Shown piece by piece: positions 32,779 through 42,017 of a DNA stretch of 64,000 bases (its first letter is position 1; each line of letters opens with the position of its first letter). Position numbers and translations under genes: made by a program. The notes under the pieces were generated by a model. That model searched no databases, was not told where the DNA came from, and was given only the letters and a program-made list of their open reading frames with translations. The DNA comes from Ornithinimicrobium faecis (lineage in GTDB: Bacteria; Actinomycetota; Actinomycetes; Actinomycetales; Dermatophilaceae). The stretch covers positions 4,216,001 through 4,280,000 of the forward strand of contig NZ_CP099489.1 of the NCBI RefSeq assembly GCF_023923225.1, given 5' to 3'.

Positions 32779-35700
32779 GTGCGTACTGCTAACCCCGGGA
32801 AGCGAGCGCGGATTGCCGCGTTTGCTGCCTCCGCGGTCGTAGTCTCGCCGCTGGCGATCGGCACCATGTCGGCTCAGGCCGACGTTGTGACCGACCTCCA
32901 GCCTGGCGAGACGAAGACCTACATCGTCCAGCTGGCCGACGAGCCGCTGGTCGCCTTCAACGGCGGCGACGGCCTGGCGGCCACCGCCCCCAAGGCAGGT
33001 GAGAAGGTCGACGTCGACAGCGCTGCCGCGCAGGCCTACACCTCCCACCTGGACGCTCAGCGTGCCGAGGTGCTGGACACCATCGGCTTGAGCTCCTCCG
33101 ACGTCGTCACGACCTACGACACCGCCCTGAGCGGCTTCGCGGTCAAGATGAACAACGTCGAGGCAGCGCACATGGCCAAGGCTCCTGGCGTGGTCCAGGT
33201 GTGGGAGGACGAGGTCCGCCACGCGGACACCGTCCAGACCCCCGACTATCTCGGCCTGTCTGGCGAGGGCGGCGTGTGGGACACACAGTTCGGTGGCGTC
33301 GACAACGCTGGCGACGGCATCATCGTGGGTGTCATTGACACCGGCATCGACCCCAACAACCCGAGCTTCTCGGGTGAGGGCTTCGGCGAGGCCCCCGAGG
33401 ACTGGGCCGGCAGCTGTGACGAGGCAGGCGTCGACCAATACGCCGCCTTCGAGTGCAACAACAAGATCATCGGCGCGCGCTTCTACGGCACCGATTACGG
33501 CAACCCCCTCATTCCCGAGGAGTTCGAGTCGGCTCGCGACTACAACGGTCACGGCTCGCACACCGCCGGCACTGCCGCCGGCAACAACGACGTGCCGCTG
33601 AGCATCCTGGGTGCTGACCTGGGCAACGCCTCCGGCATGGCCCCGGCCGCGCAGATCGCGGTCTACAAGGGCCTGTGGATGACCGCTGACGGCACCGGCT
33701 CTGGCACCACTGCCGGCCTGGTCGCAGCCATTGACGACGCAGTCGCCGACGGCGTCGACGTCATCAACTACTCGATCTCCGGCTCCAGCACCTCCATCGT
33801 CGGCGCCGACGAGGTCGCCTTCCTCTATGCCGCTGACGCGGGCATCTTCGTGTCCACCTCGGCCGGCAACTCCGGTGACACCGTCGGTGTCTCCTCGGTC
33901 GCGCACAACGCTCCGTGGACGATGACTGTCGCGGCGAGCACCCACAACCGTGGTGCTCAGAACAGCGTGACGCTGGGCGATGGCGCGAGCTTCGACGGCG
34001 TCGGCTACGGCGGCCCGCTCGCGGCGACCGCACTGGTCAACGCCGAGGACATCCCGGCCGAGGGCGCAGACGTCGCCGAGGCCAACCTGTGTGCCCCGGG
34101 CACCGTGGACGATGCTGGTGCAGCAGGCAAGATCGTGGTCTGCACCCGTGGCGCCTACGCCCTGGTCGACAAGGGCACTGAGGTCATCAACAGCGGTGGC
34201 GCCGGCATGATCATGATCAACGACCCCGCTGGTGCGGCCGGTCAGAACGCGATCATCTACGGCCTTCCGGCCACCCACCTCACCGCTGAGGACGGCGTGC
34301 TCGTCAAGGCCTACGCTGCCACCGAAGGCGCGACCGCTGAGTTCTCGGCCACCGAGAACACCACGGTCAACGCTCCCGAGATGGCGTCCTTCTCGTCCTA
34401 CGGTCCGGCACTGGCCGGCGGCGGCGACCTGCTCAAGCCGGACATCACCGGCCCGGGCGTGGACATCGCAGCGGCCTACCACGCCGACCACTCCGACCCG
34501 GGTCAGCCGACCTTCGACCAGATCTCCGGCACCTCCATGTCCGCCCCGCACATCGCGGGACTGGGTGCACTGCTCAAGCAGCAGTACCCCGACTGGAGCC
34601 CCGCCGCGATCAAGTCGGCGATGATGACCACGGCTCGCGACGTTGACGACGCTGGCGACCCGATCAAGCTGCTCGGCGAGGAGGCTTCCCCGCTCAACTA
34701 CGGCGCCGGCGAGGTCCGCCCCGCCCCGTCCTACAACCCGGGTCTGGTCTATGACGCGGGCTGGGACGAGTGGCTGAACTACGCGTGCTCGATCGGTCAG
34801 GCCACTGACTGCGCCGAGGACATCGACCCCAGCGACATGAACTACCCGAGCATCTCCATCGGCAAGCTCGCTGGCATCCAGACCGTCACCCGGACGGTCA
34901 CTGACGTGACCGGCGAGGGCGGCACCTACACCGCTGAGGTGGAGGCCCCCGAGGGCCTGACCGTCACGGTTGAGCCGTCGACCATCGAGGTCCCGGCCAA
35001 CGGCACGGCGTCCTTCGAGGTCACCATCGAGGCGGCCACCGCCGAGGTGGACACCTACCACTTCGCGCAGCTGCGTCTGGTGAACGGCGACATCGTCGTC
35101 GAGAGCCCGATCGCCGTGCAGCCGACCGCCCTGGCGGCCCCGGCTGAGGTCAGCGGCACCGTGGGCGAGGGTGGCACCGTCGAGCGCCAGGGTGGCGCGG
35201 ACCGTTACGAGACGGCCACCCTGGTGGCCGCTCAGTTCGCTGACGATGCAGACACCGTCTACATCGCCACCGGCGACGAGTATGCCGACGCCCTGGCTGG
35301 CTCCGCGCCGGCCGCTGGCGGCATCACACCGGGCATCGCCCCGGCCGAGGCCCTGGCTGCCGCTCCGGTCCTGCTGTCCCGTCCGGACCACCTGCCGGCC
35401 GTCACCGCGGAGGCACTGGAGGCAATCAAGCCGTCCAACATCGTGCTCCTGGGTGGCAACAGCGCCATCGACGACGCGACCGCGGCGGAGATCGCCGAGT
35501 TCGGAGAGGTCACCCGCGTCGAGGGCGCGAACCGCTACGAGACCTCGGTCTCCATCGCGCAGATGTATGGCGCGGTCGACAAGGTCTATGTCGCCAGCGG
35601 TGAGAACTACCCCGACGCGCTGACCGGCGCCGCACTGGCCGGCCACGAGGGCTACCCCGTCGTGCTGACCCAGAACGACAACGTGCCCAACGTCCTGACC

Positions 35701-36681
35701 GACTACCTGGCCTCCGAGGACGCTGCGGGTGCCGAGGTCGTCGTGCTGGGCGGCTCGGTGGCCGTCTCCGACGCTGTCACCGAGGAGCTGGGCGCGACCC
35801 GCCTCGCCGGTGACGACCGTTGGGGCACTGCCGTCGAGATCTCCAAGGCGTTCGGGGTCGACTCCCCGGAGACGACCCTGATCGCCAGTGGTCAGAACTG
35901 GCCGGACGCCCTGTCCGGCAGTGCGCTGGCCGCCAGCGTCGGCGTGCCGGTGCTGCTCACGCAGTCCGACAACCTGCCGAACCCCATCGGCGACGAGCTT
36001 GAGCGGCTCACCTCGCAGGGCGCCATGCTGCTCGGTGGCCTGCAGGCCGTCGGTCAGCAGCCCGAGGACGAGGTGCGCGCGATCGTCGAGGGCGAGGGCC
36101 AGTCCGTGTCCTACGAGGCCGTCACCGGCTTCGAGGGCACCATCACCGCCGAGGTCGACGGCCTGGTCGCCGCTGAGGTCCTGCCGGTCGAGGTCACCTC
36201 GGACGGCCCGGGCGGTGGCGCCGGCATTGCCGACGTCATCGTGCCGGTCACGGTCCCGGAGGGCACCTCCACCCTGCGCGTCTCGACGTTCGCGGCGGAG
36301 ACCGACCCGGCTGACATCGACATCGACCTCTACCTCGCCAACAGCGAGGGTGCGGTCATCGCACAGAGCGCGGTGGGCGGCTCCGATGAGTCCATCACGC
36401 TGCACGGTGTCGACCCGGGCGAGTACCTCGTCGCCCTGGACTACTGGGACGGTGCAGCGGGGGCCACGGCCACCGTGCCGACCTACGTCTGGACCGTCGG
36501 TGACGCCGCTGAGGGCAACCTCACGATCACGCCGGAGTCCGCTGACGCCACCATCGGTGGCGTGGTCGACTACACCGCCGCATGGAGCGGTCTGGAGGCA
36601 GGTGTCCGCTACCTCGGTGCGGTCAACTACTCCGACGGCACCGACCCGGTGGGCAAGACGCTGGTCTCGATCAACCCGTGA
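32779..36681 (+). CDS. Secreted subtilisin-like protease with PA domain and cell-wall-binding repeats
   Basis: Protein of 1300 residues. A signal peptide (cleavage near SAQA, residue 34) precedes an I9-type propeptide and an S8 catalytic domain with Asp187 (GVIDTGIDP), His258 (NGHGSHTAGT) and Ser586 (GTSMSAPHIAG). A PA insert lies between His and Ser (about 420-505). Residues 640-780 form a fibronectin-like domain. Three cell-wall-binding type-2 repeats (about 800-1095; GGADRYETA, GANRYETSV, GDDRWGTAV) would attach it to the wall. A beta-rich C-terminal domain (about 1110-1300) follows. The GTG start is followed at once by a basic signal region. It is monocistronic, with a terminator after it, and is probably a wall-associated nutrient or processing protease. 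Confidence 0.93.
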   Translation: MRTANPGKRARIAAFAASAVVVSPLAIGTMSAQADVVTDLQPGETKTYIVQLADEPLVAFNGGDGLAATAPKAGEKVDVDSAAAQAYTSHLDAQRAEVLDTIGLSSSDVVTTYDTALSGFAVKMNNVEAAHMAKAPGVVQVWEDEVRHADTVQTPDYLGLSGEGGVWDTQFGGVDNAGDGIIVGVIDTGIDPNNPSFSGEGFGEAPEDWAGSCDEAGVDQYAAFECNNKIIGARFYGTDYGNPLIPEEFESARDYNGHGSHTAGTAAGNNDVPLSILGADLGNASGMAPAAQIAVYKGLWMTADGTGSGTTAGLVAAIDDAVADGVDVINYSISGSSTSIVGADEVAFLYAADAGIFVSTSAGNSGDTVGVSSVAHNAPWTMTVAASTHNRGAQNSVTLGDGASFDGVGYGGPLAATALVNAEDIPAEGADVAEANLCAPGTVDDAGAAGKIVVCTRGAYALVDKGTEVINSGGAGMIMINDPAGAAGQNAIIYGLPATHLTAEDGVLVKAYAATEGATAEFSATENTTVNAPEMASFSSYGPALAGGGDLLKPDITGPGVDIAAAYHADHSDPGQPTFDQISGTSMSAPHIAGLGALLKQQYPDWSPAAIKSAMMTTARDVDDAGDPIKLLGEEASPLNYGAGEVRPAPSYNPGLVYDAGWDEWLNYACSIGQATDCAEDIDPSDMNYPSISIGKLAGIQTVTRTVTDVTGEGGTYTAEVEAPEGLTVTVEPSTIEVPANGTASFEVTIEAATAEVDTYHFAQLRLVNGDIVVESPIAVQPTALAAPAEVSGTVGEGGTVERQGGADRYETATLVAAQFADDADTVYIATGDEYADALAGSAPAAGGITPGIAPAEALAAAPVLLSRPDHLPAVTAEALEAIKPSNIVLLGGNSAIDDATAAEIAEFGEVTRVEGANRYETSVSIAQMYGAVDKVYVASGENYPDALTGAALAGHEGYPVVLTQNDNVPNVLTDYLASEDAAGAEVVVLGGSVAVSDAVTEELGATRLAGDDRWGTAVEISKAFGVDSPETTLIASGQNWPDALSGSALAASVGVPVLLTQSDNLPNPIGDELERLTSQGAMLLGGLQAVGQQPEDEVRAIVEGEGQSVSYEAVTGFEGTITAEVDGLVAAEVLPVEVTSDGPGGGAGIADVIVPVTVPEGTSTLRVSTFAAETDPADIDIDLYLANSEGAVIAQSAVGGSDESITLHGVDPGEYLVALDYWDGAAGATATVPTYVWTVGDAAEGNLTITPESADATIGGVVDYTAAWSGLEAGVRYLGAVNYSDGTDPVGKTLVSINP

Positions 36682-36719
36682 CCGGTGCGTGAACACCTGG
36701 TGATCTGATCACCACCCGA

Positions 36720-36754
36720 CGGGCCCGTCCTCTCCTGGTGAGAGGGCGGGCCCG
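36720..36754 (+). terminator. Stem-loop terminator after the protease gene
   Basis: GGGCCCGTCCTCTC (36721-36734) pairs with GAGAGGGCGGGCCC (36740-36753), allowing one G-T wobble, around a 5-base loop; C36720 and G36754 add one more pair. It lies between the convergent protease and DUF2891 genes and may serve both strands. Confidence 0.8.
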
Positions 36755-36781
36755 CTCGCGTCCCCGTCACACTCCCGCGCG

Positions 36782-37768
36782 TCACTCCCGCGCGAGCAGC
36801 AGGAAGCTGACCAGCCAGTGGGTGGCCATGAAATCGCCGTCCGTCACGTGCGGCAGCACGGCGGCGACCTGTCGGTCGGCCGAGGAGCGCAGTATGCCGC
36901 CACGCGCCGGCGGCAGTGACCTCGCCAGGGCGCGGAGCTGCCAGGCGCGCGACAAGGCCAGGCCCAGCAGGTGCGCGCCCTGCCCATCGCTGGGGTCCAG
37001 CACGGCCGGTGGCTCCAGCAGGTGGGCGTGGGCACCCTCGCCCAGGCCCGGCAGGAAGCGCTCCAGCCAGGGCCCAAACTCCTCCTCCCCCAGCACCCGC
37101 TGCATCAGCACGGCTTCGGTCAGGGCGGGTGAGAGGAAGTCGCTGCCGGACGGCTCGTCCGCCGTGTGCGCGGGCCCATCGCCAGCAAACCAGTCGCGAG
37201 CGCGGTCACTCACGGCGGCCACGACGTCATCGCGACCGAGCGACGCATAACCGCGGTGCAGGAGCAGCAACCCGAAGGCGTCGTTCTGGTGCTTGCCGTG
37301 GCGGATCGGATAGGCCTGCCGCGGCAGCCAGGCCAGCACGTGCTCGGCGATCACGTCCAGCAGCGGTCCCATCGCGGCCGACCACGACGGGTGATCACGC
37401 ACGGCGGCCCCGAGCAGTGCCGCCCAGGCCCAGCCGTAGGGGCGCTCGAAGGCGGGCCGTTCCCGCAGGTAGGCGGCCTCGGTGGCCAGGTGCTCCTGGG
37501 TGAGCCGCTCGTCCAGGAGCTCCCGGGCGGCCGACACCACCGGTGAGGGGGCGGGGTGAGCCGGCCCCTCGGCATACGGCTCGAGCAGTTGGACCAGGGA
37601 CCACTGCATATGCACGGAGCTGTGCCAGTCGAGGGCACCGTGGAAGCTCGGGTGGAGCCGCTGTGGCGTGATGTCGGTGTCGTCCGGGCCGGTCGCGACA
37701 TGCCCCGAGGAGTAGGGATAGGGCCGGCGCAGGACCTCGACGGCGATCTGGAGGAGGCGTTGATCCAT
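36782..37768 (-). CDS. DUF2891 family protein
   Basis: Cytoplasmic protein of 328 residues with the DUF2891 signature near residues 37-56 (RLHPSFHGALDWHSSVHMQW), then helical repeats (RPYGWAWAALLGAA; HGKHQNDAFGLLLLHRGYA) like those of alpha/alpha-barrel sugar enzymes. No signal peptide. The function of the family is unknown. A perfect CRP/GlxR-type palindrome lies 26 bases before the start, so the gene may be under cAMP-dependent carbon control. Confidence 0.85.
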   Translation of the reverse strand: MDQRLLQIAVEVLRRPYPYSSGHVATGPDDTDITPQRLHPSFHGALDWHSSVHMQWSLVQLLEPYAEGPAHPAPSPVVSAARELLDERLTQEHLATEAAYLRERPAFERPYGWAWAALLGAAVRDHPSWSAAMGPLLDVIAEHVLAWLPRQAYPIRHGKHQNDAFGLLLLHRGYASLGRDDVVAAVSDRARDWFAGDGPAHTADEPSGSDFLSPALTEAVLMQRVLGEEEFGPWLERFLPGLGEGAHAHLLEPPAVLDPSDGQGAHLLGLALSRAWQLRALARSLPPARGGILRSSADRQVAAVLPHVTDGDFMATHWLVSFLLLARE

Positions 37769-37793
37769 GGCTCCATCGTGCCCTCCACGCCAT

Positions 37794-37809
37794 TGTGATG
37801 CAGGTCACA
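37794..37809 (-). promoter_or_regulatory. CRP/GlxR-type binding site
   Basis: TGTGATGCAGGTCACA is a perfect match to the TGTGA-N6-TCACA palindrome of cAMP receptor proteins (Crp in enterics, GlxR in actinobacteria). It sits in the promoter region of the DUF2891 gene and upstream of the divergent lipoprotein gene. Confidence 0.65.
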
Positions 37810-37920
37810 ACAACGTGATGCAACGAACGGCTCCGCTGTGGCGTCTTTGGAGTGTGAGGGTCCGGGGCAAGACCCGCACAGGTGCAGGGGAGGCTTCCTT
37901 CGGGGAGTCGCACCGGGGGA

Positions 37921-37966
37921 ACAGGGGCCGGGGCGCCGACGCAGGGGGTCGGCGCCCCGCCTCTGT
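37921..37966 (+). other. Long stem-loop in the DUF2891-lipoprotein intergenic region
   Basis: GGGGCGCCGAC (37930-37940) and GTCGGCGCCCC (37948-37958) form a perfect 11-bp stem with a 7-base loop. ACAGGGGC before it pairs with GCCTCTGT after it (one wobble, one bulged base), giving about 19 pairs. It lies 124 bases before the lipoprotein start and could be a leader-RNA structure or an attenuator. Apart from this and the CRP site, the 321-base stretch 37769-38089 holds nothing I recognise. Confidence 0.5.
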
Positions 37967-38089
37967 CCCGGAGCGAAATCCGGCGCTGACCAGCACCGAC
38001 TCGCTGGCGCCCGAATTGGTCGCAACCGGGTGGAACGGGATGGGGCTCGGGCACGTCATACACTCGGGAACCGACGAGAGGTGAGAACC

Positions 38090-38659
38090 ATGACGAACTC
38101 CCGAATGCGCGCCGCTGCTCCGCTGCTGGCGCTGACCATTGCTCTGGGCCTGGGGGCCTGCGGATCAGAGACCGAGGAGCCGGGGACGGACAGTCCGAGC
38201 GCCAGTGAGAGTGAGAGCGCGACCGAGACTCAACCGCCGGCCGACGACGAGGAAACCACCAGCGATAACGCCGAGGAGACTGTCGTGCCTAATGAGCCCA
38301 CCGAGGACGACAAGCCGACCGCCGGGGCTCCGGTTGAGTTGCCGACCAATGAGGTGCCCGAGAGTGTGATCGCCCAGGACGACGTCCAGGAAGCGATCAC
38401 TGAGCTGGCGAAGGAGCAGTCCGTCGAGCCCGACGCTGTGACTGTCGCTGGCTATTTCGAGGTGACCTGGAGCGACGGCAGCCTGGGGTGCCCGAAGCCA
38501 GGCATGAGCTACACCCAGGCACTCGTGCCGGGCCACCTGCTGGTGCTCGAGGTGGACAGCGAGCAGTTCAGCTATCACGGCGGCCAGAAGGCAGGCTTTG
38601 CCTATTGCGCCGCCCCGAACCTGCCCAAGGACCTCGGCACCGGCGCCGCCACCAGTTGA
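38090..38659 (+). CDS. Putative lipoprotein with a conserved LGCP-type domain
   Basis: Lipoprotein of 189 residues. The lipobox LGLGAC places Cys at residue 24. An acidic, Ser/Thr/Glu-rich linker of about 60 residues spans the wall. The C-terminal domain contains WSDGSLGCPKPGMSYTQAL, then YHGG and a final FAYC, a pattern seen in many uncharacterised secreted bacterial proteins; its two Cys may form a disulfide. Function unknown. GAGAGGTGAG precedes the ATG. Confidence 0.72.
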   Translation: MTNSRMRAAAPLLALTIALGLGACGSETEEPGTDSPSASESESATETQPPADDEETTSDNAEETVVPNEPTEDDKPTAGAPVELPTNEVPESVIAQDDVQEAITELAKEQSVEPDAVTVAGYFEVTWSDGSLGCPKPGMSYTQALVPGHLLVLEVDSEQFSYHGGQKAGFAYCAAPNLPKDLGTGAATS

Positions 38660-38682
38660 GCATGACCTGATCTCGGCTCACG

Positions 38683-38747
38683 TCCTCCTGCAGGAACGGG
38701 CAACTGCTCGTCAGGAGCGGGCAACTGCTCGTCATCCTGCAGGAGGA
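38683..38747. repeat. Inverted repeat enclosing two 21-bp tandem repeats
   Basis: TCCTCCTGCAGGA (38683-38695) and TCCTGCAGGAGGA (38735-38747) are perfect complements. Between and overlapping them lie two tandem copies of a 21-base unit (38693-38713 and 38714-38734, one difference) containing GGGCAACTGCTCGTCA. Confidence 0.75.
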
Positions 38748-38791
38748 TGTGGATCGTTGACAATCAGGCGTAGTATTGCCAGCAGACAGTC

Positions 38792-38856
38792 ACGCACGGG
38801 GGTCCCGGGCGTGCGTTCGCGCCAGGCTGGCGCCTGTGGGCGGGAGAAAACCCGCC
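38792..38856 (+). other. Three consecutive hairpins, possible structured leader RNA
   Basis: ACGCACG/CGTGCGT (38792-38798 with 38810-38816), GCGCCA/TGGCGC (38819-38824 with 38828-38833) and GGCGGG/CCCGCC (38839-38844 with 38851-38856, loop AGAAAA) follow one another within 65 bases. They end 38 bases before a short membrane-peptide gene. No known riboswitch class was recognised. Confidence 0.4.
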
Positions 38857-38894
38857 TCACCAGCCCCGCAGGATCTCGTTCTGGAGCAGGTTTG

Positions 38895-39080
38895 ATGCAT
38901 ATCCTTCTAGACTCCCCGGCAGAAGAAACCCGCGCAGTCGCCCGACCAGTGGCCATCTGGCCTATCGTCGCGCTCACTGTGGCCGCACTGATTGGCCTGG
39001 CCGTGGGCACCGCCGCGACCGCCGACCTGCCCGACAGCACGCTCCTCGTGCAGCACTCGATCACCAAGCGAGCCCTCTGA
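38895..39080 (+). CDS. Small single-pass membrane protein
   Basis: Open frame of 61 residues with one clear membrane helix (WPIVALTVAALIGLAVGTA, about residues 24-42), short polar ends and a GGAG motif eight bases before the ATG. No family was recognised. The hairpins and repeats upstream suggest that it may have a regulated leader. It could be real or a chance frame; the hydrophobic helix favours a real gene. Confidence 0.45.
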   Translation: MHILLDSPAEETRAVARPVAIWPIVALTVAALIGLAVGTAATADLPDSTLLVQHSITKRAL

Positions 39081-39271
39081 CCCTCGGGCGCCTTGCCCGC
39101 TGAGGCTCGTCGCGCTGAAACCTCCCTGCCGACCGTCCTGCGAAGCCCCCCGCTGAGGCTCGCCCCGCTGACCCCCCCCGCTGCCCGTCTCGCCGAAACC
39201 GCCCAGTACCCGCACAGTGCACGACACGCCGAGGGTGATGGCGGGGGCCGGCGGGACGGGAAGAACGCTCG

Positions 39272-40261
39272 TCAGAGGAGCGCCATGCCTGCCCGGTCAG
39301 GGAGCACCCGCACGCGATGTCCTGGGGTGAGGACCGCGTCCTGGGGTGCGAGCGCCTCGACCGGGCCGACGTCGTCCAGCTCGAGGTCCACTCGCACGGC
39401 GTCGCTGATCGCGGCTGCCCTGCGGACGGTGGCGTGCAGGGGGCCGTCGGGGTCGACGCGCAGCGCGGACCGCCGCAGCGCCAACGGTGCCCGGGACGGG
39501 TTGGGCAAGCCGGCGGCATCGGCGACCTGCTCGGCGGGGGTGCCCACCAGGAACGTGCTGAAACCCAGGAACTCGGCGACCCGGCGGTCCACCGGCTCAG
39601 TCCACACGGTCTGGGTTGGCCCCTGCTGGACGATCTGCCCCTCGAGCATCACCGCCATCCGATCCGCGAGCGTGAATGCCTCGTCGTGATCGTGCGTGAC
39701 CAACAAGGCGGTGGTGTGGGTCGCGCTCAGAATGCCGCGCAGATCACCAGCCAGGCGCTCACGCAGCGAGCGGTCCAGGGCAGACAGCGGCTCATCCAGC
39801 AACAGCACCCGCGGCTGCGCAGCCAGTGCCCGGGCGAGCGCGACGCGTTGCTGCTCACCACCGGACAGGGTCGTGACGTCACGGTCGCCATAGTCCGGCA
39901 GCCCGACCGTCTCCAACAGGTCGACCACCTGCGCGTTTGCCTCGGAACGGTCCACGCCGCGCAATCGCAACGGATAGCCGACGTTGCCGGCGACATCGAG
40001 GTGCCGGAAGAGCTGGCCGTCCTGGAACATCAGGGCGAAACCGCGCCGGTGCGTCGGCACTCCCGCCAGGTCCTGGCCGTTGAGGTTGACGCTGCCACCG
40101 GAGAGATCCTCGAGGCCAGCGATGGCGCGCAGCAGCGTCGACTTGCCGCAGCCAGAGGGCCCGAGCACGGCGAGCACCTGCCCCTCGGGCAGAGCCAGGG
40201 ACACCTCGTCGACGGCAAGCAGGTCTCCAAAGCGGACCGTCACGTCATCCAGGCGCAGCAT
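39272..40261 (-). CDS. thiQ: Thiamine ABC transporter ATP-binding protein (ThiQ-like)
   Basis: ATPase of 329 residues. Walker A GPSGCGKSTLL, signature LSGGEQQRVALARA, Walker B VLLLDEPLSALD and the H-loop VTHDHDEA are visible. It is longer than E. coli ThiQ because of a C-terminal TOBE-like region after about residue 235. Last gene of the operon thiBPQ downstream of the TPP riboswitch, which is the basis for the thiamine assignment; by sequence alone an iron or polyamine role would also be possible. Confidence 0.8.
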   Translation of the reverse strand: MLRLDDVTVRFGDLLAVDEVSLALPEGQVLAVLGPSGCGKSTLLRAIAGLEDLSGGSVNLNGQDLAGVPTHRRGFALMFQDGQLFRHLDVAGNVGYPLRLRGVDRSEANAQVVDLLETVGLPDYGDRDVTTLSGGEQQRVALARALAAQPRVLLLDEPLSALDRSLRERLAGDLRGILSATHTTALLVTHDHDEAFTLADRMAVMLEGQIVQQGPTQTVWTEPVDRRVAEFLGFSTFLVGTPAEQVADAAGLPNPSRAPLALRRSALRVDPDGPLHATVRRAAAISDAVRVDLELDDVGPVEALAPQDAVLTPGHRVRVLPDRAGMALL

Positions 40262-40325
40262 CAGTCGATCTCCAGAATGGTCACACGGTGGGGTTCGGTT
40301 CTCGCCTTGTCGCGGGGTTGGACCA

Positions 40326-42017
40326 TCAGAAGGACCCCACGCTGCCGACGCGGAGCCGCTCGACCAGACCCATGACGCTCACGGTGAGCAGACTGAGGAC
40401 CACGGAGGCGGCCAGGGCCATCCCCATGTTGTCGGTGCCCGGGCGCCCGATCAGCTCATAGATCATCACGGGAACAGTAGGCCGGTCGGGGCGCGCCAGG
40501 AAGCTGGTGGCCCCAAACTCGCCGAGCGAGACCGCGAACGCAAACCCGGTGGCGGCCAACAGCGGACGGCCCAGGACCGGCCCCTCGGCAGTCCAGGCGG
40601 CACGCAGTGGCCCGGCCCCGAGCGCCGCGGCGGCCTGGCGGATCCGCGGATCGACCGAGCGCAGGACCGGCGTGATGGTGCGCACCACCAGCGGGAGCGC
40701 CACCAGGGCCTGGGCGATCGGCACGAGGACCGCGGAGGTGCGCAGATCGAGCGGAGGTCGGTCCAGAGTGATCAGGAAACCGAAACCGACAGTCACCGCG
40801 GAGATGCCCAGCGGCAGCATGAAGGCACCGTCCAGCACGGAGACCAGCCGGCGCGCCCCGGCCCGGCGTGGACGCCGGGACACCACGATCGAGACACACA
40901 CCCCCAGCACCATGGCGATGATCGTGGCGTCCACGGCCGTGCTCACCGAGTTCTGCACGGCCTCCAGGATGCTGACGCGCATCGCGGTCGTGGCCGAGGG
41001 GTCGGCGAGCGCTCGATAGTGCTCCAGGGTCCACCCACTGCCACCGCGCAGCGAGCGCGCCACCAGCGTCAGGACCGGCGTGAGCACGAACGCGACAACC
41101 AGGCCGGCGATCACCAACAGCGGCGCATCAGAGCCCCGCGGTGCCCGGGCGACCGAGCGTGCGGCGGCGCGGTCGGTCGTGGCCTCGGACCGGGACCGGG
41201 CACGCGCGGCGAGGGCCAACATCACCACGACGGCGATCAGCTGGATCACCGACAGCACGGCCGCGCCCTGCAGGTCCAGGAACTCGGTCGTCAGCAGATA
41301 GATCTCGCTCTCGATCGTGCCGTAACGCAACCCGCCGAGGGTCAGCACGACCCCGAAGGCGGTGGAGCAGAACAGGAAGACCAACGTCCCCGCCGAGACG
41401 ATCGAGGGCAGCAGCGCCGGAAGGGTCACGGTCCGGAAGACGTGCACGGGCGAGGCGCCCAGAGCCGCAGCAGACTCCTCGGCCCGCCGGTCCAGCCCCT
41501 CCCACATGCCGCCGACGGTGCGCACGACGACGGCCAGATTGAAGAAGACGAACGCGAGCAGGATCGCGAGCCAGCTGCGGTCCCACCCCAGGAAGCCCAG
41601 GGGCCCGCCACTGGACAGCAGCGCCCGGAACATCACGCCCACCACCACCGTGGGCAGCACGAAGGGCATGACCACGATGGCGCGCAGCAGTGCCCGACCT
41701 GGAAAGACCAACCGATAGAGCACAAAAGCCAGCGGCAGACCCAACAGGAGGGTCAGCGCGGTGCCGAGTGTCGCCATACCGATCGTGAAGCCCAGCACCC
41801 GGGTGGTCCGGTCCCGGCCGAGGACCTCCCCGACCCCGGAGAGGTCCCAGGCGCCGTCGGGATAGAAGCCGCGCACCAGCATCCCGCCGACGGGCAGGAC
41901 AAAGAAGACCGCCAGGAAGGCCAGCGGCAACAGGGCCAGCAGCGTGACCCCGACGGCTGGAACAACACGCGCCGGGATCAGGCGTGCGGGGGCTAGCCGG
42001 TGGTGATGTCGGCCCAC
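40326..42017 (-). CDS. thiP: Thiamine ABC transporter permease (ThiP-like, fused double permease)
   Basis: Permease of about 563 residues made of two homologous six-helix halves, as in ThiP and FbpB. Each half has an EAA-type loop (EESAAALGASPVHVFRTV in the first, RQAAAALGAGPLRAAW in the second). The start is uncertain: the GTG at 42017 overlaps the end of the binding-protein gene by 25 bases and gives a basic N-terminus before the first helix; no ATG is available nearby. It sits between the binding-protein and ATPase genes. Confidence 0.8.
   Translation of the reverse strand: MGRHHHRLAPARLIPARVVPAVGVTLLALLPLAFLAVFFVLPVGGMLVRGFYPDGAWDLSGVGEVLGRDRTTRVLGFTIGMATLGTALTLLLGLPLAFVLYRLVFPGRALLRAIVVMPFVLPTVVVGVMFRALLSSGGPLGFLGWDRSWLAILLAFVFFNLAVVVRTVGGMWEGLDRRAEESAAALGASPVHVFRTVTLPALLPSIVSAGTLVFLFCSTAFGVVLTLGGLRYGTIESEIYLLTTEFLDLQGAAVLSVIQLIAVVVMLALAARARSRSEATTDRAAARSVARAPRGSDAPLLVIAGLVVAFVLTPVLTLVARSLRGGSGWTLEHYRALADPSATTAMRVSILEAVQNSVSTAVDATIIAMVLGVCVSIVVSRRPRRAGARRLVSVLDGAFMLPLGISAVTVGFGFLITLDRPPLDLRTSAVLVPIAQALVALPLVVRTITPVLRSVDPRIRQAAAALGAGPLRAAWTAEGPVLGRPLLAATGFAFAVSLGEFGATSFLARPDRPTVPVMIYELIGRPGTDNMGMALAASVVLSLLTVSVMGLVERLRVGSVGSF

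Noticed and set aside
32668..36696. A 1342-codon open frame on the strand opposite the subtilase gene
   Set aside because: It mirrors the protease gene in a high-GC antisense frame, is rich in Arg, Gly, Asp and Val without any recognisable domain, and the forward protein has clear catalytic motifs.
38757..38776. TTGACA followed by TAGTAT as a promoter for the small membrane peptide
   Set aside because: Only 8 bases separate the two boxes, far too short for a sigma-70-type promoter, and no -10 box is seen at the right distance.
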